Shown here: positions 23,346-34,499 of the stretch, piece after piece
Layout: the number at the start of each line of letters is the position of its first letter
How positions within the stretch are numbered: position 1 is the first letter of the stretch
Assembly: GCA_932294295.1 (NCBI GenBank)
Contig: OW028578.1
Span: forward strand, 36,123,685-36,187,684
Length of the DNA: 64,000 nucleotides
Source of the DNA: Alitta virens
Lineage: Eukaryota; Annelida; Polychaeta; Phyllodocida; Nereididae
Direction of reading: 5' to 3'
Translations under genes and position numbers: made by a program
Notes under the pieces: generated by a model
What the model was told of the DNA's origin: nothing
Database searches by the model: none
Seen by the model: only the letters and a program-made list of their open reading frames with translations

Positions 23346-23529
23346 CAAGGCAGATTGCTATTACATATATAGGTTAATTGACTTAACAAAACCAAAGGAA
23401 AAGTCCTTCCCATTGGCCAGTTGGCAGAATGAGTAGAAATTAATTGTAATAAAGATCATCCAAACAATGTATATATCATGGTCAAAAATATTGACCACAC
23501 CATTCAAGTCATGAACATACACATAGCAC

Positions 23530-23830
23530 CTTGCCGCCGCCAGAGAAGTGCCTTCTCAGACAAATATCTCGCTTAATATTTGATCTATTTTCAATCTGAA
23601 ATTCTGTGTGGAATTAGTATGAGCTCTACTATAATTCAATATTTATTTGACGAAATGCGGATTAATGTTAATGGAGCAGCAGCCGCCGCCAGACAACCGC
23701 CTTCTCAGACGAATATCTCGCTTAATATTTGGTATATTTTCGATCCGAAAACACGTATGGAATCAGAATGAACTATACTACAATTCAGTCTTATTTGACG
23801 AGAATTGGACTAATATTAGGGGAGCAGCAG
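23530..23830. repeat. ~155-bp tandem duplication of a dispersed repeat
   Basis: Both units contain GCCGCCAGA, TATCTCGCTTAATATTTG, TATTTTC(A/G)AT and GGAGCAGCAGCC. Related diverged blocks occur at 5,340-5,610. The units are followed (23,860-24,000) by short GAGTCACC(C/G)(G/A)TAGAACCC-type repeats. Confidence 0.75.
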
Positions 23831-24111
23831 CCTTTTAAAGTATATACAACCCCTACGCTGATGCTGACGCTGGTACAACTCGGCAGATTACTCCTGGAAG
23901 CCGTCGTGTTACTCCTACTACCCGTCAGCTTACTTCTAATGACCTGTAGAACCCTCCGAGTCACCCGTAGAACCCGCCGAGTCACCCATCGAAGCCTTTT
24001 TGCCACCAGAATCGGTCACCAACCCGGCGAAAAAAGCAGTTGCATAACCGTTACGTCATACTACGGCAAAACCGGCTATGTGAGAGGGGGGCTTAAGTGT
24101 TAAGCTTGATA

Positions 24112-24190
24112 ATTTGGCAACTAGTTTAGTGGTTAAGACTCTGGTCATTTGCTGAAGGTGGTGGGTTCGATACTCAGACCTGGCACTTTT
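24112..24190 (+). mobile_element. tRNA-like SINE head
   Basis: An A-box-like TAGTTTAGTGGTTAAGA and a B box GGGTTCGATAC are correctly spaced (about 50 bp), followed by a T-rich stretch. No complete cloverleaf could be paired, so a SINE or tRNA relic is preferred over a tRNA gene. Confidence 0.5.
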
Positions 24191-24317
24191 TATAGAAGTG
24201 AGACATTAATTTGGTGATCCCTTGTAATAGTTTACAATGCTGAGGCAATTAAAAGACCCCACCAGTGTGACAATTAAATGTGTCTTACAAGTAACTCTGG
24301 TGTCACTGTCCAAAGAT

Positions 24318-24395
24318 TGTATTGTATTTTATTGTATTATACTGTACTGTACTGTACTGTATTATGTTGTGCTGTATTGTATGTATTGTATGTGT
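24318..24395. repeat. Pentanucleotide (TGTAT/TGTAC)n microsatellite
   Basis: Imperfect repeats of TGTATTGTAT and TACTGTACTG, with no other signal. Confidence 0.85.
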
Positions 24396-24449
24396 GAAGC
24401 ACTGTGTGCATTTATTTTCAAATTACCACCACAGATATCGTAAATAATT

Positions 24450-25590
24450 AATACATTGGTGTCAGGTTGAAGATGCATCTTACTTGAATAATAAAACAAT
24501 TTGAGACAAATATTTTAATATTTTACGAGTGACTAGCCAGAGAATCACGTGTTTTACAAATACCATTCACGCATTGGGTGTAGTCTCGAACTATAAATTT
24601 GTAAAGGCTTTAAAGTTCTTTACATTTCTCAGCATAACACTGGCAAAACATTCAGAAGAAAAACTTATTTTTTGGCAAACAGTGCAGGCTGATAACATAT
24701 TTTGGCTGTCAAAGCAGGCTTTTGATGTGTTTTCCATTAGTCAAAAAAATAGAGGTCATCGGCATTTTACAATTTACGCAGCAAAGTATTCTGAAATGAC
24801 ATTTTAAATTTGAGCGAATGGGGAGATATAGTGTCAGGAATATTTGGCCTTTTTCTCATTAACAATAAAAATAAACTACTCATTAGGCTGTTTGTAATTA
24901 ATAAGTATCCAACATATTTTAGTATGACATAATCTGATACATATGATAATTTTTTATAATCCTGAGAAATTCGCTACATATTGTACAGGTAGTAAGTAAT
25001 GTGTTAAAATGTACTGAAATACAGTGAGCTGTGTTGAGTTGTGGTGAGCTGTGGTGAGCACCAATCAATGCACCATAGAAGATTAATTCTGAGTACAAAT
25101 AAGCATAAATAAATCAGCAGAAGTGGGTATTTACATATGTACAGAATGTATATCCAATTACATTGTCTATTTTAGTATATATTAAGCTTATATAAATACA
25201 ATGCAATGCCATAACATAAAGAAATACATAAGCATACAAATATATATATCAATGGCTGCATCCAAGTAAGCCACAGCCTAATTTGGAGAAACAATAATTA
25301 ATGAAATAAACAAGTATACCAACAACCAAATATATACCATGCAAGTCTGCATGTCCAGTGCTTATAGCTACCAATGACCATGTGGTGGAATTTACGAATA
25401 TGATCCATGGACGAAATGTAGATTAAACAATAGTTTAGTTTTTAGGACTGATTAGGAATTTACCTAGTGCATAAATCATTTTGAGATTTTATTAATCATT
25501 ATTTTCAAAAAGTGTTCTTTAGGGTGAAAGATAATGAAGTTTTCAATATGTTACAAGTTGCTTGGTAAAGATCCATTCTAGCCATTTCCC
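24450..25590. other. No gene recognised
   Basis: Only short AT-rich open frames (for example 24,529-24,807) without a recognisable domain. A short GTTGAGTTGTGGTGAGCTGTGG repeat lies near 25,030. Confidence 0.4.
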
Positions 25591-25636
25591 AATCTTTACA
25601 AATTGCCAAACAAAACAATGAAATTCATTATAGTTT

Positions 25637-25809
25637 GATTTCCAAGCACAAAGGTCTCATTTTTCAACCCCCTAGTAGCATCTCGTATGACCTGACATGG
25701 GTAGTCATGTGACCAACTCAGCATGTTCAGACAGCCGAGGAAGCCTATGAGAGATAGGTGAAAGCTCCTGTTGAGTTGAAAAATGAGACCTTTGTGCTTG
25801 GGAATCAAG
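25637..25809. mobile_element. ~172-bp foldback (MITE-like) element
   Basis: Terminal inverted repeats of about 32 bp (25,637-25,669 and 25,777-25,809) share CCAAGCACAAAGGTCTCATT with one mismatch by eye. The ~105-bp centre is unrelated. The RNA would form a long hairpin stem. Confidence 0.75.
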
Positions 25810-26499
25810 TGTTGCACTAAACTTCTAGTGTTTAATAATGATGTTGTTATGCGCTTATGTGAGATCAGCCTTCACTCAAGAATACATGACTAAATAGCCA
25901 GAACTCTCTGCTGCGGTCCTGCCTTTCTGAGCCTCTCTCTCCCAGTCTGCTGTCTGCAGAGGAGGGCCCAGTGCAGATTAAATACTTGGCCTAAAGTGGG
26001 CATGCTCAAAGATGCTTATGGAAATTTCCTAGGATTGTTATAGTTTTATGTAATCATTTTTAAAAGGATTCAGGGAGCATTAATGAAGTGAGCATCTTGT
26101 AGGGGAGCATATATGATAGCCTTATGACACAAGCTTTAATGATTTTCCAAAGGTCAGGAATATACATTCATAGTTGAATAAAACTCATCGTCAGTGTCAT
26201 TTTCAAAGGCGCTCTTCATCTACTACATAAGGTCTCTTGTGCCCACCTAATTCTAAAAGGAGATTACGAGAACTCAGTCTAAATCTGGCTATACTATGAT
26301 ACAGATACCTTGGTAGTAGGGTAGGTTGATATCAGAAGTGTGGCCTTGGACTAGTCTTGAAAAGAGATGGTGGGGTACTGAAACATCCAAATCACTCTTA
26401 TGTGCCAGCATGATGAGGATTTACTATCATATATATATGTCGTAATCCTACCATTAAAATGTGCAATAAAATTAAGGTATTATTAATTAAGGGAAATCT

Positions 26500-28090
26500 C
26501 AGCCTGTATCAGTGAAATGGGTTTATTTTCAGACATTTCACTGAAAATTACCATTTTAGAGGCTGCAGTAGTTGGCATACTGCACTACTCGTCAAGTACA
26601 GTTACTTCCTCCAAAATAGCCAACCAGATGCTAAAGACTATGAGATTGCCAAACAGATTGCCAAGGATTTCATCGAAATTTGGAAGGCAGTTAACCCATG
26701 GTTGCCAGTGCACGATGAAAAAAATTTAGTGAAAGTGGTGGAAAAAGTTTGCCCTTGTGATGACCCTGCTGTTAAATGTAAGAAAGAAAATCAAAGACAT
26801 CATATAATCTGTACTTGTCCACCAAAAAAATAAGTTCCAATAGAAGACAGGGAGTATCTGGGAGTATCTGCGAGATCAGTGGGCCAAAATAGGAGCCAAT
26901 GGTTCCTTCCACCTGGGTTCTGTAGACAAAGCTAGAGCAGAGAGATTGCAAAATCAGATTCTGAAGCAAAGAGAGGTGGACTTGGCCACATTTGCCTCCA
27001 CCTCTTCTCAAGATAATCCTTTGGAATTCAGCTCAGTGGGATGCCATTCTGCTGAATCTGAAGGCTATGGACCAGCTCAAGCCGGGCCTTGATGTTCAAA
27101 AAATAATAGTTGACAAATCGAAAATTGACAGGGAAAAGGCCAGAATGAAAGTGGAAAGTGATGAAAGGCACAAAGAGGGTCTGGAAAATTTGCTATGGAG
27201 TTGATGGGAAAAGGGAAGTTCAGGATGAAGATGGAGATATTAAGCTGAAGAAAGGAAGGGGTCCTGAGCACCATCTAACTTTCACAAAAGAGCCAGTGCA
27301 TGAAATTCGAACACACAGAGTCATTCCACGGACAGGTGCAACTGGAGTTTGTCTTGCTGAAGAGGTTGCTAACGTTTTAGAAGAATTTAAGCTTGTGTAA
27401 AATGAAAAGGCTTTAATCCTTGACAACACAAATACAAACACCGGATCAGAAGGAGGTCTTGTGACTTCATTTGAAAAAAGGATTGGTCGCAAATTGCACA
27501 CCATTGGCTGCTCACTTCACCAAAATGAGCTCCCCTCCCTAGCTGTTTTTAATCATCTGGATGGCAGCACTAGAAGTCCAAAGTTGGACTGCAGTTCTGC
27601 TTTCTCTGGTCCACTTGGAAAACTCTGACAAAACGACCAGGATCGTCCTCAAGTGTAATTCTGAAAACTTAGCGGTGCTCTGTAAAACAAGGAGTTTGAT
27701 AAAGATACACTGAAATATCTGAGTAGCGACCAGAGGCTGCTGCATGAGTATGTTCTTGGAATTTCTCAGGGCCAAGTCATTCCATGATTTGCTGCCTTGA
27801 AAATTGGACCATTAAACCAGGCCAGATGGCTGACTCTGGTAATCAGACTGATGTGTCTGTGGACAAGAGGTGCATAAACTCCACAACTTCATGACAATCT
27901 CCACCAACTTATAAAGTTCATTGTTTGACTGTATGCAGTCAGCTGGTTTGAAATTAAGAGGGACCCCAAGTTTCACAATCAGCAGCTGTACATTTTCAAC
28001 ATGATCCAGAGGGTCACGCTGCAATTGGATCAAGTACAAACTGTTGCTTTCAACAAATTGAAGTACAATGGTTTCTCTCTGCTTCCCGTT
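26500..28090 (+). pseudogene. Degenerate transposase-like relic of an uncertain family
   Basis: Plus-strand frames broken by many stops still show protein-like blocks in order: KIGANGSFHLGSVDKARAE (about 26,885), FTKEPVHEIRTHRVIP (about 27,280), ILDNTNTNTGSEGG (about 27,416), GRKLHTIGCSLHQNELP (about 27,487) and ARWLTLVIRLMCLW (about 27,823). The N-T-G-x-x-G-G ... H-x-N-E-L-P ... A-R-W-L-T pattern resembles uncharacterised repeat-encoded proteins in invertebrate genomes. That comparison is from memory and I cannot name the superfamily. Confidence 0.45.
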
Positions 28091-28151
28091 GAAGTCTGAT
28101 GTATGAATGCGAAGTCAAAGAATCTGATCTCAAAAACAATTCTGTCCATCA

Positions 28152-28245
28152 GGTTCCTTCATCTCATTGCCATGGTCCCTGCCTGTCCTTATTAGCCCAT
28201 CAGGAGCAGAAATACAGGACATAAAGCCTTAATCTTAGTGAAGAT
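28152..28245 (+). mobile_element. SINE tail fragment
   Basis: CTCATTGCCATGGTCCCTGC, CCTTATTAGCCCA and ACAGGACATAAAGCC match the 3' body of the SINE at 4566-4733. The tRNA-like head and the (CA)n tail are absent. Confidence 0.7.
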
Positions 28246-28599
28246 GACAAGTGAAGCCTCCCATGCGGTTTTTGGACTTGAGTCAAGGCATAAGCACATT
28301 CTGACAAAACAGCTTTGCCACCAAATGAGGTCTGCTTTTGTTTCCAAGGGCTCATGCATTGAGCATTATGATGATCTTGACATTTAAATTATTTTGAAAT
28401 ACCTCTATTGTTGTTAACAGTTTATTTTGACATACTGTAAAAAAGGTCACAAGAAATGTAAAAATAAGGCTATTTTGTTGAATTACTTGTGGGTGATTTT
28501 CAATAAAGTTTCCTCATATGATTATAGATATGAAAGGATATGATAGACTGTATAGTTAGTAATATATTTATTTGTATTATTTGTAGAATGCATCATTGA

Positions 28600-29763
28600 T
28601 CATCGATCACTGGTTGTTTTTGCTGTGAAATAAACACTCGAGGTTCAGATTCCCGACTCTTGATTTGAAGAACCTGACACATTGGCGCAGTGTCATTATG
28701 TTGCTTTCAAAGGGTTTATTAATGAGCTCACTACAGCTCAAGTACTAGCTTTTGCAGATTATGAAAAAGAATTTCTATTGCAAATTGATGCAAGTACTTC
28801 TGGTTTGGGAGCTATTCTCTATCAGTATCAAGGGGAAAACAATGTCAAAGTTTAACCTGTCATTGGCTATGCTAGTTGAACGGTAACCTAAGCAAATATC
28901 CTGCTCACAAACTTGAAATGCTTGCATTAAAATGGTCTGTGTGTGATTATTTGTTAGGCAGCAAGTTTGTGGTTGAAACCGACAATAACCCACTCACCTA
29001 TGTGTTAACCACTGCAAAATTGGATGCCACAGGGCATAGATGGATCTCGGAGTTGTCCATGTATAATTTTGAAATCAAGTATCATCCTGGCAAATCAAAT
29101 GTGGTCGCAGATAGTTTGTCTCGTATGTATTCTGGTGAAAGCAAATCTGTCGATAAAGACACAATGCAAGCTCTGTTTAAAGCGTTATGTATGAATGGGT
29201 TGGTTGCTTGTGTCGCTGTAAGTGGTGCAACTTTTCCTACTGAAGATGTTGATGCCATTCAGATAGTGTCCGATGAGGAAATGCGCGCTGCTCAGCGAAA
29301 TGATCTTGGTATCAAATCACAAACAACATGCTCTTGAAACTGCTCACAAGAATTTGAGTAACGACTTTTCAATTGTATGATTGTGCAAGAAAACAAGTTG
29401 AGAATTTACAAAGCTCAGCAAAACAAAGGTATGATGCAAAAGTCAGAGGTGCGGTGAAATTGAGTTAGCAGTGAAGAATCTGATTCAGACGTGTCTGTAA
29501 TTGTGAGAACAAGAAGAAATGTAAATGATGATCAGAATGTCGAAAATGAAAATGTTGTAAACTTTCATGAAAATGTGACTGTTATTGAAGGGGCAAATGA
29601 AGCTGACAATGCTGCGAATGCAGGTATTGCAACCAATAGCAGGCCTAAAAGACACAGGAGACCTCAACAATGGTACACCAGTGGGGATTATATTGTAAAT
29701 ACAGCAGGTACTGAGTATTTTGTTTTTAGATATTCATGTCAAACTTGGGTTATATTGTTATGA
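28600..29763 (+). mobile_element. Ty3/gypsy LTR retrotransposon relic, internally deleted
   Basis: An LTR-like end (AATAAA near 28,631, then a GACA terminus) and a TTGGCGCAGTGTC primer-site-like string lead directly into the end of RT and RNase H: FLLQIDASTSGLGAILYQYQ (about 28,768), PAHKLEMLALKW, VVETDNNPLTYV and YHPGKSNVVADSLSRM (to about 29,125). A later frame (29,491-29,763) has the polyprotein C-terminus RPKRHRRPQQWYTSGDYIV. Gag, protease, most of RT and the integrase core are missing, and stops interrupt the RNase H start. Confidence 0.85.
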
Positions 29764-29839
29764 ATGCAAAACCTTAAAATTTATCTTGAATCTTACCAAA
29801 TTGTCAATTTTTGCAATTGTCATTGTTTGCATTATTATG

Positions 29840-30090
29840 ACATAAAGGCATAAAAATTAGTGGCTTTATTTACATGGATGTTAAAGTCACCAATAAATAT
29901 GACCTAATTTTTATACTCGCTATAATGTGCCAACATATTAGTAAACTCAATGAAGAATACATCCATGCTAAATCTATTTTTTTTGGATGAAAACCAGTCC
30001 GATTATTGTATTTGCCATCATTTTGAATTTCACCAATTACACAAGTGTCATCGTCAGTGAGTCATGATTTGTTTAGGGTCTCAGACTCTG
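29840..30090 (-). mobile_element. Fragment of a non-LTR AP endonuclease
   Basis: Minus-strand translation gives FIEFTNMLAHYSEYKN, a stop, then VIFIGDFNIHVN. GDFNIH is the signature of the APE-type endonuclease of CR1/Jockey-like elements. Confidence 0.65.
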
Positions 30091-30324
30091 AGCATTCCAC
30101 AAACAGAGACTCACCTTTTTATTAGAATTCTTTTCTGAATTATGGTCAATCAAGCTGTCCGAGTTTTGTCACAGTGCACACCAAATTTGTTGCTCAGTTG
30201 CACAATGCTACTACTTGGCTCGTTGGGTTTAGTCATTAAGACTCAAGACGAATTTACTTGCTTTCATAAAATAATATAATAATGGGTGGAAACAATCGAT
30301 ATACTCTATCAACAGTCCAGGAGG

Positions 30325-30610
30325 AACACTCTAAAGGGGCATTCACACTATCACGTATTAATTACGTGTGACCACGTACATCAAAATTGGCTATACTTGC
30401 TCACTCGTTGCTCTGTTAATCACGTATAACTTCTTTGCATGATCGTACATGGGGCAGTCATAGATTGCTCGCCAGACATCCATAAAACGATTGCCGGACG
30501 TCCGTAAAAAACTCGCCAAACATCTGTGAGGCATCCGTGAGGCATCCGTGAAGCACTCGTAGATCAATACAACTCTCATGGCGAGTTATTTTTTCATTAG
30601 TGTTGTATAG
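30325..30610. mobile_element. MITE-like repeat with GGGGCATTCACACTAT end
   Basis: The stretch starts GGGGCATTCACACTATCACG and contains repeated GGCATCCGTGA and GCTCGCCAGACATCC-type motifs. A related element at 45,335-45,920 starts with a similar terminus. There is no coding content. Confidence 0.45.
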
Positions 30611-30619
30611 TTAGATAAT

Positions 30620-33090
30620 AATTATTGAATACTTTCGTTAGATATGTTATAATTATCAGCATTCTCTCTGGGTGGTCTATAGATATTTCCTAGTAAATTG
30701 CTTTTTTTCTTCTGGTCTGAATTGCATAAAGACACAAGAATTTATAAAAATATACCCATTCTGTATATCTGCATTACCATCTACTGCCAGTATTCTATAT
30801 TCAAGACAGTCCTTAAGACACATTCCAGCCCACCAAGTGTACTGCATTTTCATTTGTGGGACGACCTTGACACACTCTAACGTGACTTACAAGTTGTAAC
30901 TTTTTTGTTTTAATATTAATGTGTATAAATGGGTCAATATCACAGTTCAGTGTGAATTTACCAGTTGTCACCGACCCATGTGACAGAACCAGTTACAATC
31001 TATTTATAGTTAGCAATTTACTTATAAAATCACAGTGAGGATATTGTTGTTGAAGTGAATTTTCCCATTGGCAGCAAGATGAGAGCAGCAAATCATGTAT
31101 AAGATCTGATAAAGATAGAGCAGTTAAATAATATGAATGATCGTAATGAAATATCAATTTTAAAGGTGAAAAATTTGAGCATATTATTCAATGTATGCTT
31201 GGCAAGATGTGTGCACTGAATCGTGCTTAAACAAATATGGACCCTCAGCGAATCCCACATAGCACGTAGGTCATAGGCATCATTACAATTGTAAAATGTT
31301 CATCCGACAGGCAGGAGGGCGGGCGTTAAACTTTCATTTCCAGAGCAGAACTCTAAACACACTTTTAATGCAATTACCTAATGAAATTTTATACAGTACG
31401 TAACACTTTATGGCCTAGTGGTGCCTTGTGATAGCCACACTGACACATCTTGGGATATGTTTTACAAAATTTGGAAAATTTTCTTTCTTTGAGTGTTTAT
31501 ATAGTGTGTGCTATTTTTTGAACTCTTGAATTTTTTCTTTGTTTTATTTATATTATGTTAAATGTGAAATGATGCAGTGTTTCCGTGGGTTATAATGTCT
31601 TACAAATATTTTACTTATTAACAACCATTCTGTTCAGAGTGAAGCCAAGTGAGCATAAAAAGTATTGTCTATCCTTTTCCTGCCATTTAATAAGATTTTT
31701 TGCACAATAAGGAGTATTCAGTTCGCCAGAATTATCAACACAATAGCATGTTCCCTTAACTAATCTACAACTAAGATTGTCATTTAAACGTCCAAAATAG
31801 CCATATATTGGCTATGGCAATGATCCTAAGGAATATATATGAAATTCAGCAACAATGTTATGCCACATAAAGATTTTGGGTATAATTTCATACAAAATGA
31901 ACCTTAAAGGTTTGTATTTACTTGTATTTAAATAAGTAAAGTCTAAATAAAAATAAATAGAATTATTAAAAGATTTATTTCGTATGGAATTATACTCAAT
32001 ATTTTTTGCCCGCTGTATACTTTGAGCTGGCAACTGAATGAACTATGTATTATCAATTGTCATATTCCCTTCAACAGTTACTGAATTGTTGGGTTGCTAA
32101 TTTGCATTAAATCTATGGCATTTATGTTCGTATTTATAACTGAACATTTACAGATGTATAATAAGTATTTGAGTGAAAGTAATATAGATCATTATGCAAC
32201 TAATTTTTAATTATGAACAAAAACAGTTGAATGGGTTGAGCATGGTAATACTTTGATCAAATATTTAATAATTGTATGCACATGAATTGGACAACATTTA
32301 TGGTTGTCTTTGCTAAGTATGAGAGATGCTCAGGAATATGAAGGAAGCAAAAAAAATGTTAGCATTTTTTTCCAGATTTTATATTATAATAAAAAAAATT
32401 AAATGAAGCTAAAAAGTACTATAATCTATATTATGTAATGGTCATAGAGTCATTGATATGAGGGTTTGAACGAGTACCAAACTTTCATATTTCCCTTGTT
32501 AAATTTTATGAAATTATCTGTCATTAATGGTCATGAAACCCCAAAGATGTATCTCTACACTATGTTTAGTAGTAATAGTAGTAGTAGTAGTATTTATTGT
32601 ATGAGTGAATTGACATGTAATATATGTATATAACATTGTCTCATTAACTGTATTAACTGGTATATAACAAACATTGTCTTATTAATTGTATTAAATCAAT
32701 GTATGGCTGAATGAAGCTATACATATATTAGTAAATGATTTTTTAATGGTATAGTAAATAACACTGTCACCGTTCTAGTTTGTAATGTAACCAATCTCCA
32801 GAATGATATTGAATAGGATGATAATAATGTCTACACACTGAGACTCATCAGTATCGAATGGCGAATATGTTTACGTCTCATCGTGATTACTGTTTGGTCA
32901 TTGTTACTTTTTTAAACTGAAAATCATAGCTTTATTTTCATATTTTTACATACCAAGAAAGACTTGTTAGTTGGATCACATGTTCTTAGTCGAAGATAAT
33001 GACTTGAAATTTTTTTGTGGGCCTTTTCATCAACATTAAAGTCACAGGCAGCACAGGTGAAAAAGAAATACACAAAATTGGATGTTCTCA
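30620..33090. other. No gene recognised
   Basis: AT-rich DNA with short chance frames, an (AGT)n run near 32,570-32,592 and a locally repeated ATATAACA(A)ACATTGTCT(C/T)ATTAA segment near 32,628-32,695. No protein domain is visible on either strand. Confidence 0.45.
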
Positions 33091-33100
33091 TTTTGAAATA

Positions 33101-33106
33101 TTTATT
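33101..33106 (-). terminator. Poly(A) signal of the 365-aa gene
   Basis: AATAAA on the minus strand lies about 23 bases after the stop codon at 33,129, in an AT-rich tail. The implied 3' UTR is very short. Confidence 0.7.
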
Positions 33107-33128
33107 AAACAGTGAACAGTAAACAATT

Positions 33129-34226
33129 TCAAGGGCATTTCAGTTTCAGGCTCTGGTTGAGCTGAAGTAGCATTATCTTTGCTTCGAATTTCTGTTCCAT
33201 TACTTTTTGTAGCCAGCCCATAGCAAAAATCAATAAGGCGTTCAGACACCATCTCAGATGGTGTGACGGACCTACAACTTGTTCTTCAATTTTATCTATT
33301 CCACCAACATAGGTGAAAATGTCATAAATTTCACTTAGGAAATACAGTCTCTTATGATTGAGCATTGATGCAACAGCCTCAACGACCCATAGCACACCAT
33401 CCTTAGTCATAGTGTCTTCGATTGTCTCCCTCACTAATCTGGCCGAAAGAGGTGTCATAAGCATGTCAGTCATGTCGCGTCCTGTCTGATCTAGAAGGAG
33501 ACTGTAGTACACCCTCTGAGTGCTTTCGAGTTTGGAGGGCCTAAGCATCTGAACAGCTTCAATGGTGTAGGCATTGGGCTCCATGTCCTCCCCTGGTGTT
33601 GACTCGATGTAACTCTGAACACTGGCTTCGCACTGTTCATGAGTAAGGTACACGGTGAGTGACCTGAGACCGCTTTTTTCAATGAACCATCCATAGCACT
33701 TGACTGTAGGACATTCTTCGAGATGGCTATATTTGCTCTCCTCTGTCCCACCTGGTTGAGGTGTACTGATAACGTGATAAAGTTTGTCAATTGAAGATTG
33801 AAGTTTTTCAAACTCCTCTCGGCGTAGATTGATGGTTTTACTGTGAGTGTATTCAGTGGCATCAGTGACACTCTCCTGTTCAGTCTTGGTGTGTAGCACT
33901 GACCCAAAGTACAGCTCCTCCTTGTTGTACTTTTGGAACTTGGTGATCATCAAAAACTGCTTCTTAGTCAATCGCAGTTGCATTGTCTTATGATTCACGA
34001 GTGCCTCGAGTAGTTCACCAGCTGATTCTTCCACTTTCTCGAAGGATTTCTTTGCAATGTGGACATTACGCCATTTCCCAGATTCGTCATTATACCTCGA
34101 GATGGTTATGTTACCCGCCTTGTATTGTCGTGCTGCATGAGTGATGACTCTTGTCTTCTCAGACAGGCATATGGTCATTCCACTGGCTCCCTGAGGAGTC
34201 TGAGCATTAAGCTGGCTGCTAGTCAT
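33129..34226 (-). CDS. Intronless 365-aa protein, possibly PC4-like (function unknown)
   Basis: A single uninterrupted frame has balanced amino-acid use and no signal peptide or clear TM segment. A TATA box 66 bp before the ATG and an AATAAA just after the stop outline a compact ~1.1-1.2 kb gene. I do not recognise the whole protein. Residues ~38-75 (NITISRYNDESGKWRNVHI, then SFEKVEESAGELLEAL) have the strand-strand-strand-helix look of a PC4/p15 coactivator domain. A similar pattern repeats at ~107-153 (FGSVLHTKT, then TINLRREEFEKLQSSIDKL). A third, weaker one may be KCYGWFIEKSGLRSLTVYL near 177-195. The C-terminal third is predicted helical. If PC4-like it would bind single-stranded DNA. 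It could instead be an orphan gene or the remaining gene of a mobile or viral-like element. Confidence 0.65.
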   Translation of the reverse strand: MTSSQLNAQTPQGASGMTICLSEKTRVITHAARQYKAGNITISRYNDESGKWRNVHIAKKSFEKVEESAGELLEALVNHKTMQLRLTKKQFLMITKFQKYNKEELYFGSVLHTKTEQESVTDATEYTHSKTINLRREEFEKLQSSIDKLYHVISTPQPGGTEESKYSHLEECPTVKCYGWFIEKSGLRSLTVYLTHEQCEASVQSYIESTPGEDMEPNAYTIEAVQMLRPSKLESTQRVYYSLLLDQTGRDMTDMLMTPLSARLVRETIEDTMTKDGVLWVVEAVASMLNHKRLYFLSEIYDIFTYVGGIDKIEEQVVGPSHHLRWCLNALLIFAMGWLQKVMEQKFEAKIMLLQLNQSLKLKCP

Positions 34227-34291
34227 GTTGATGTCGGAGCGTTTCTTTTTTCAATCAAAGAAGTGAATGACCCTGATGCTCCGAACGCCAC

Positions 34292-34299
34292 CTTATATA
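34292..34299 (-). promoter_or_regulatory. TATA box of the 365-aa gene
   Basis: TATATAAG on the minus strand followed by GTGGCG lies 66 bp upstream of the ATG at 34,226, which suggests transcription start near 34,265. Confidence 0.65.
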
Positions 34300-34499
34300 T
34301 TGTATACGATGTAAACGTCACTGTAAGACCATATGGTTCGTCCAATCAAAGACGGCCATGTCATTACTTCAACCTCGAGGGAATGGCATCTGAGAGTCAG
34401 CCAATGACGAGCCTTATCCTATCACTCTCAGCGATGGACGTACGTCTGACATTCTGTCTCATGAACCTAGCCATCAGCTGAAAAAATGTCAGCGTTTGC

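Noticed and set aside
20365..24190. Possible functional tRNA genes at 20,365 and 24,112
   Set aside because: Anticodon stems or acceptor stems do not pair and the B boxes are imperfect. SINE heads or relics fit better.
33129..34226. The 365-aa gene as part of a Maverick/Polinton-like element
   Set aside because: No polymerase, integrase, capsid or terminal repeats are visible in the surrounding several kilobases.
34059..34481. 140-codon plus-strand frame over the start of the 365-aa gene
   Set aside because: It lies antisense to the coding start, TATA box and promoter of the minus-strand gene, and shows no domain.
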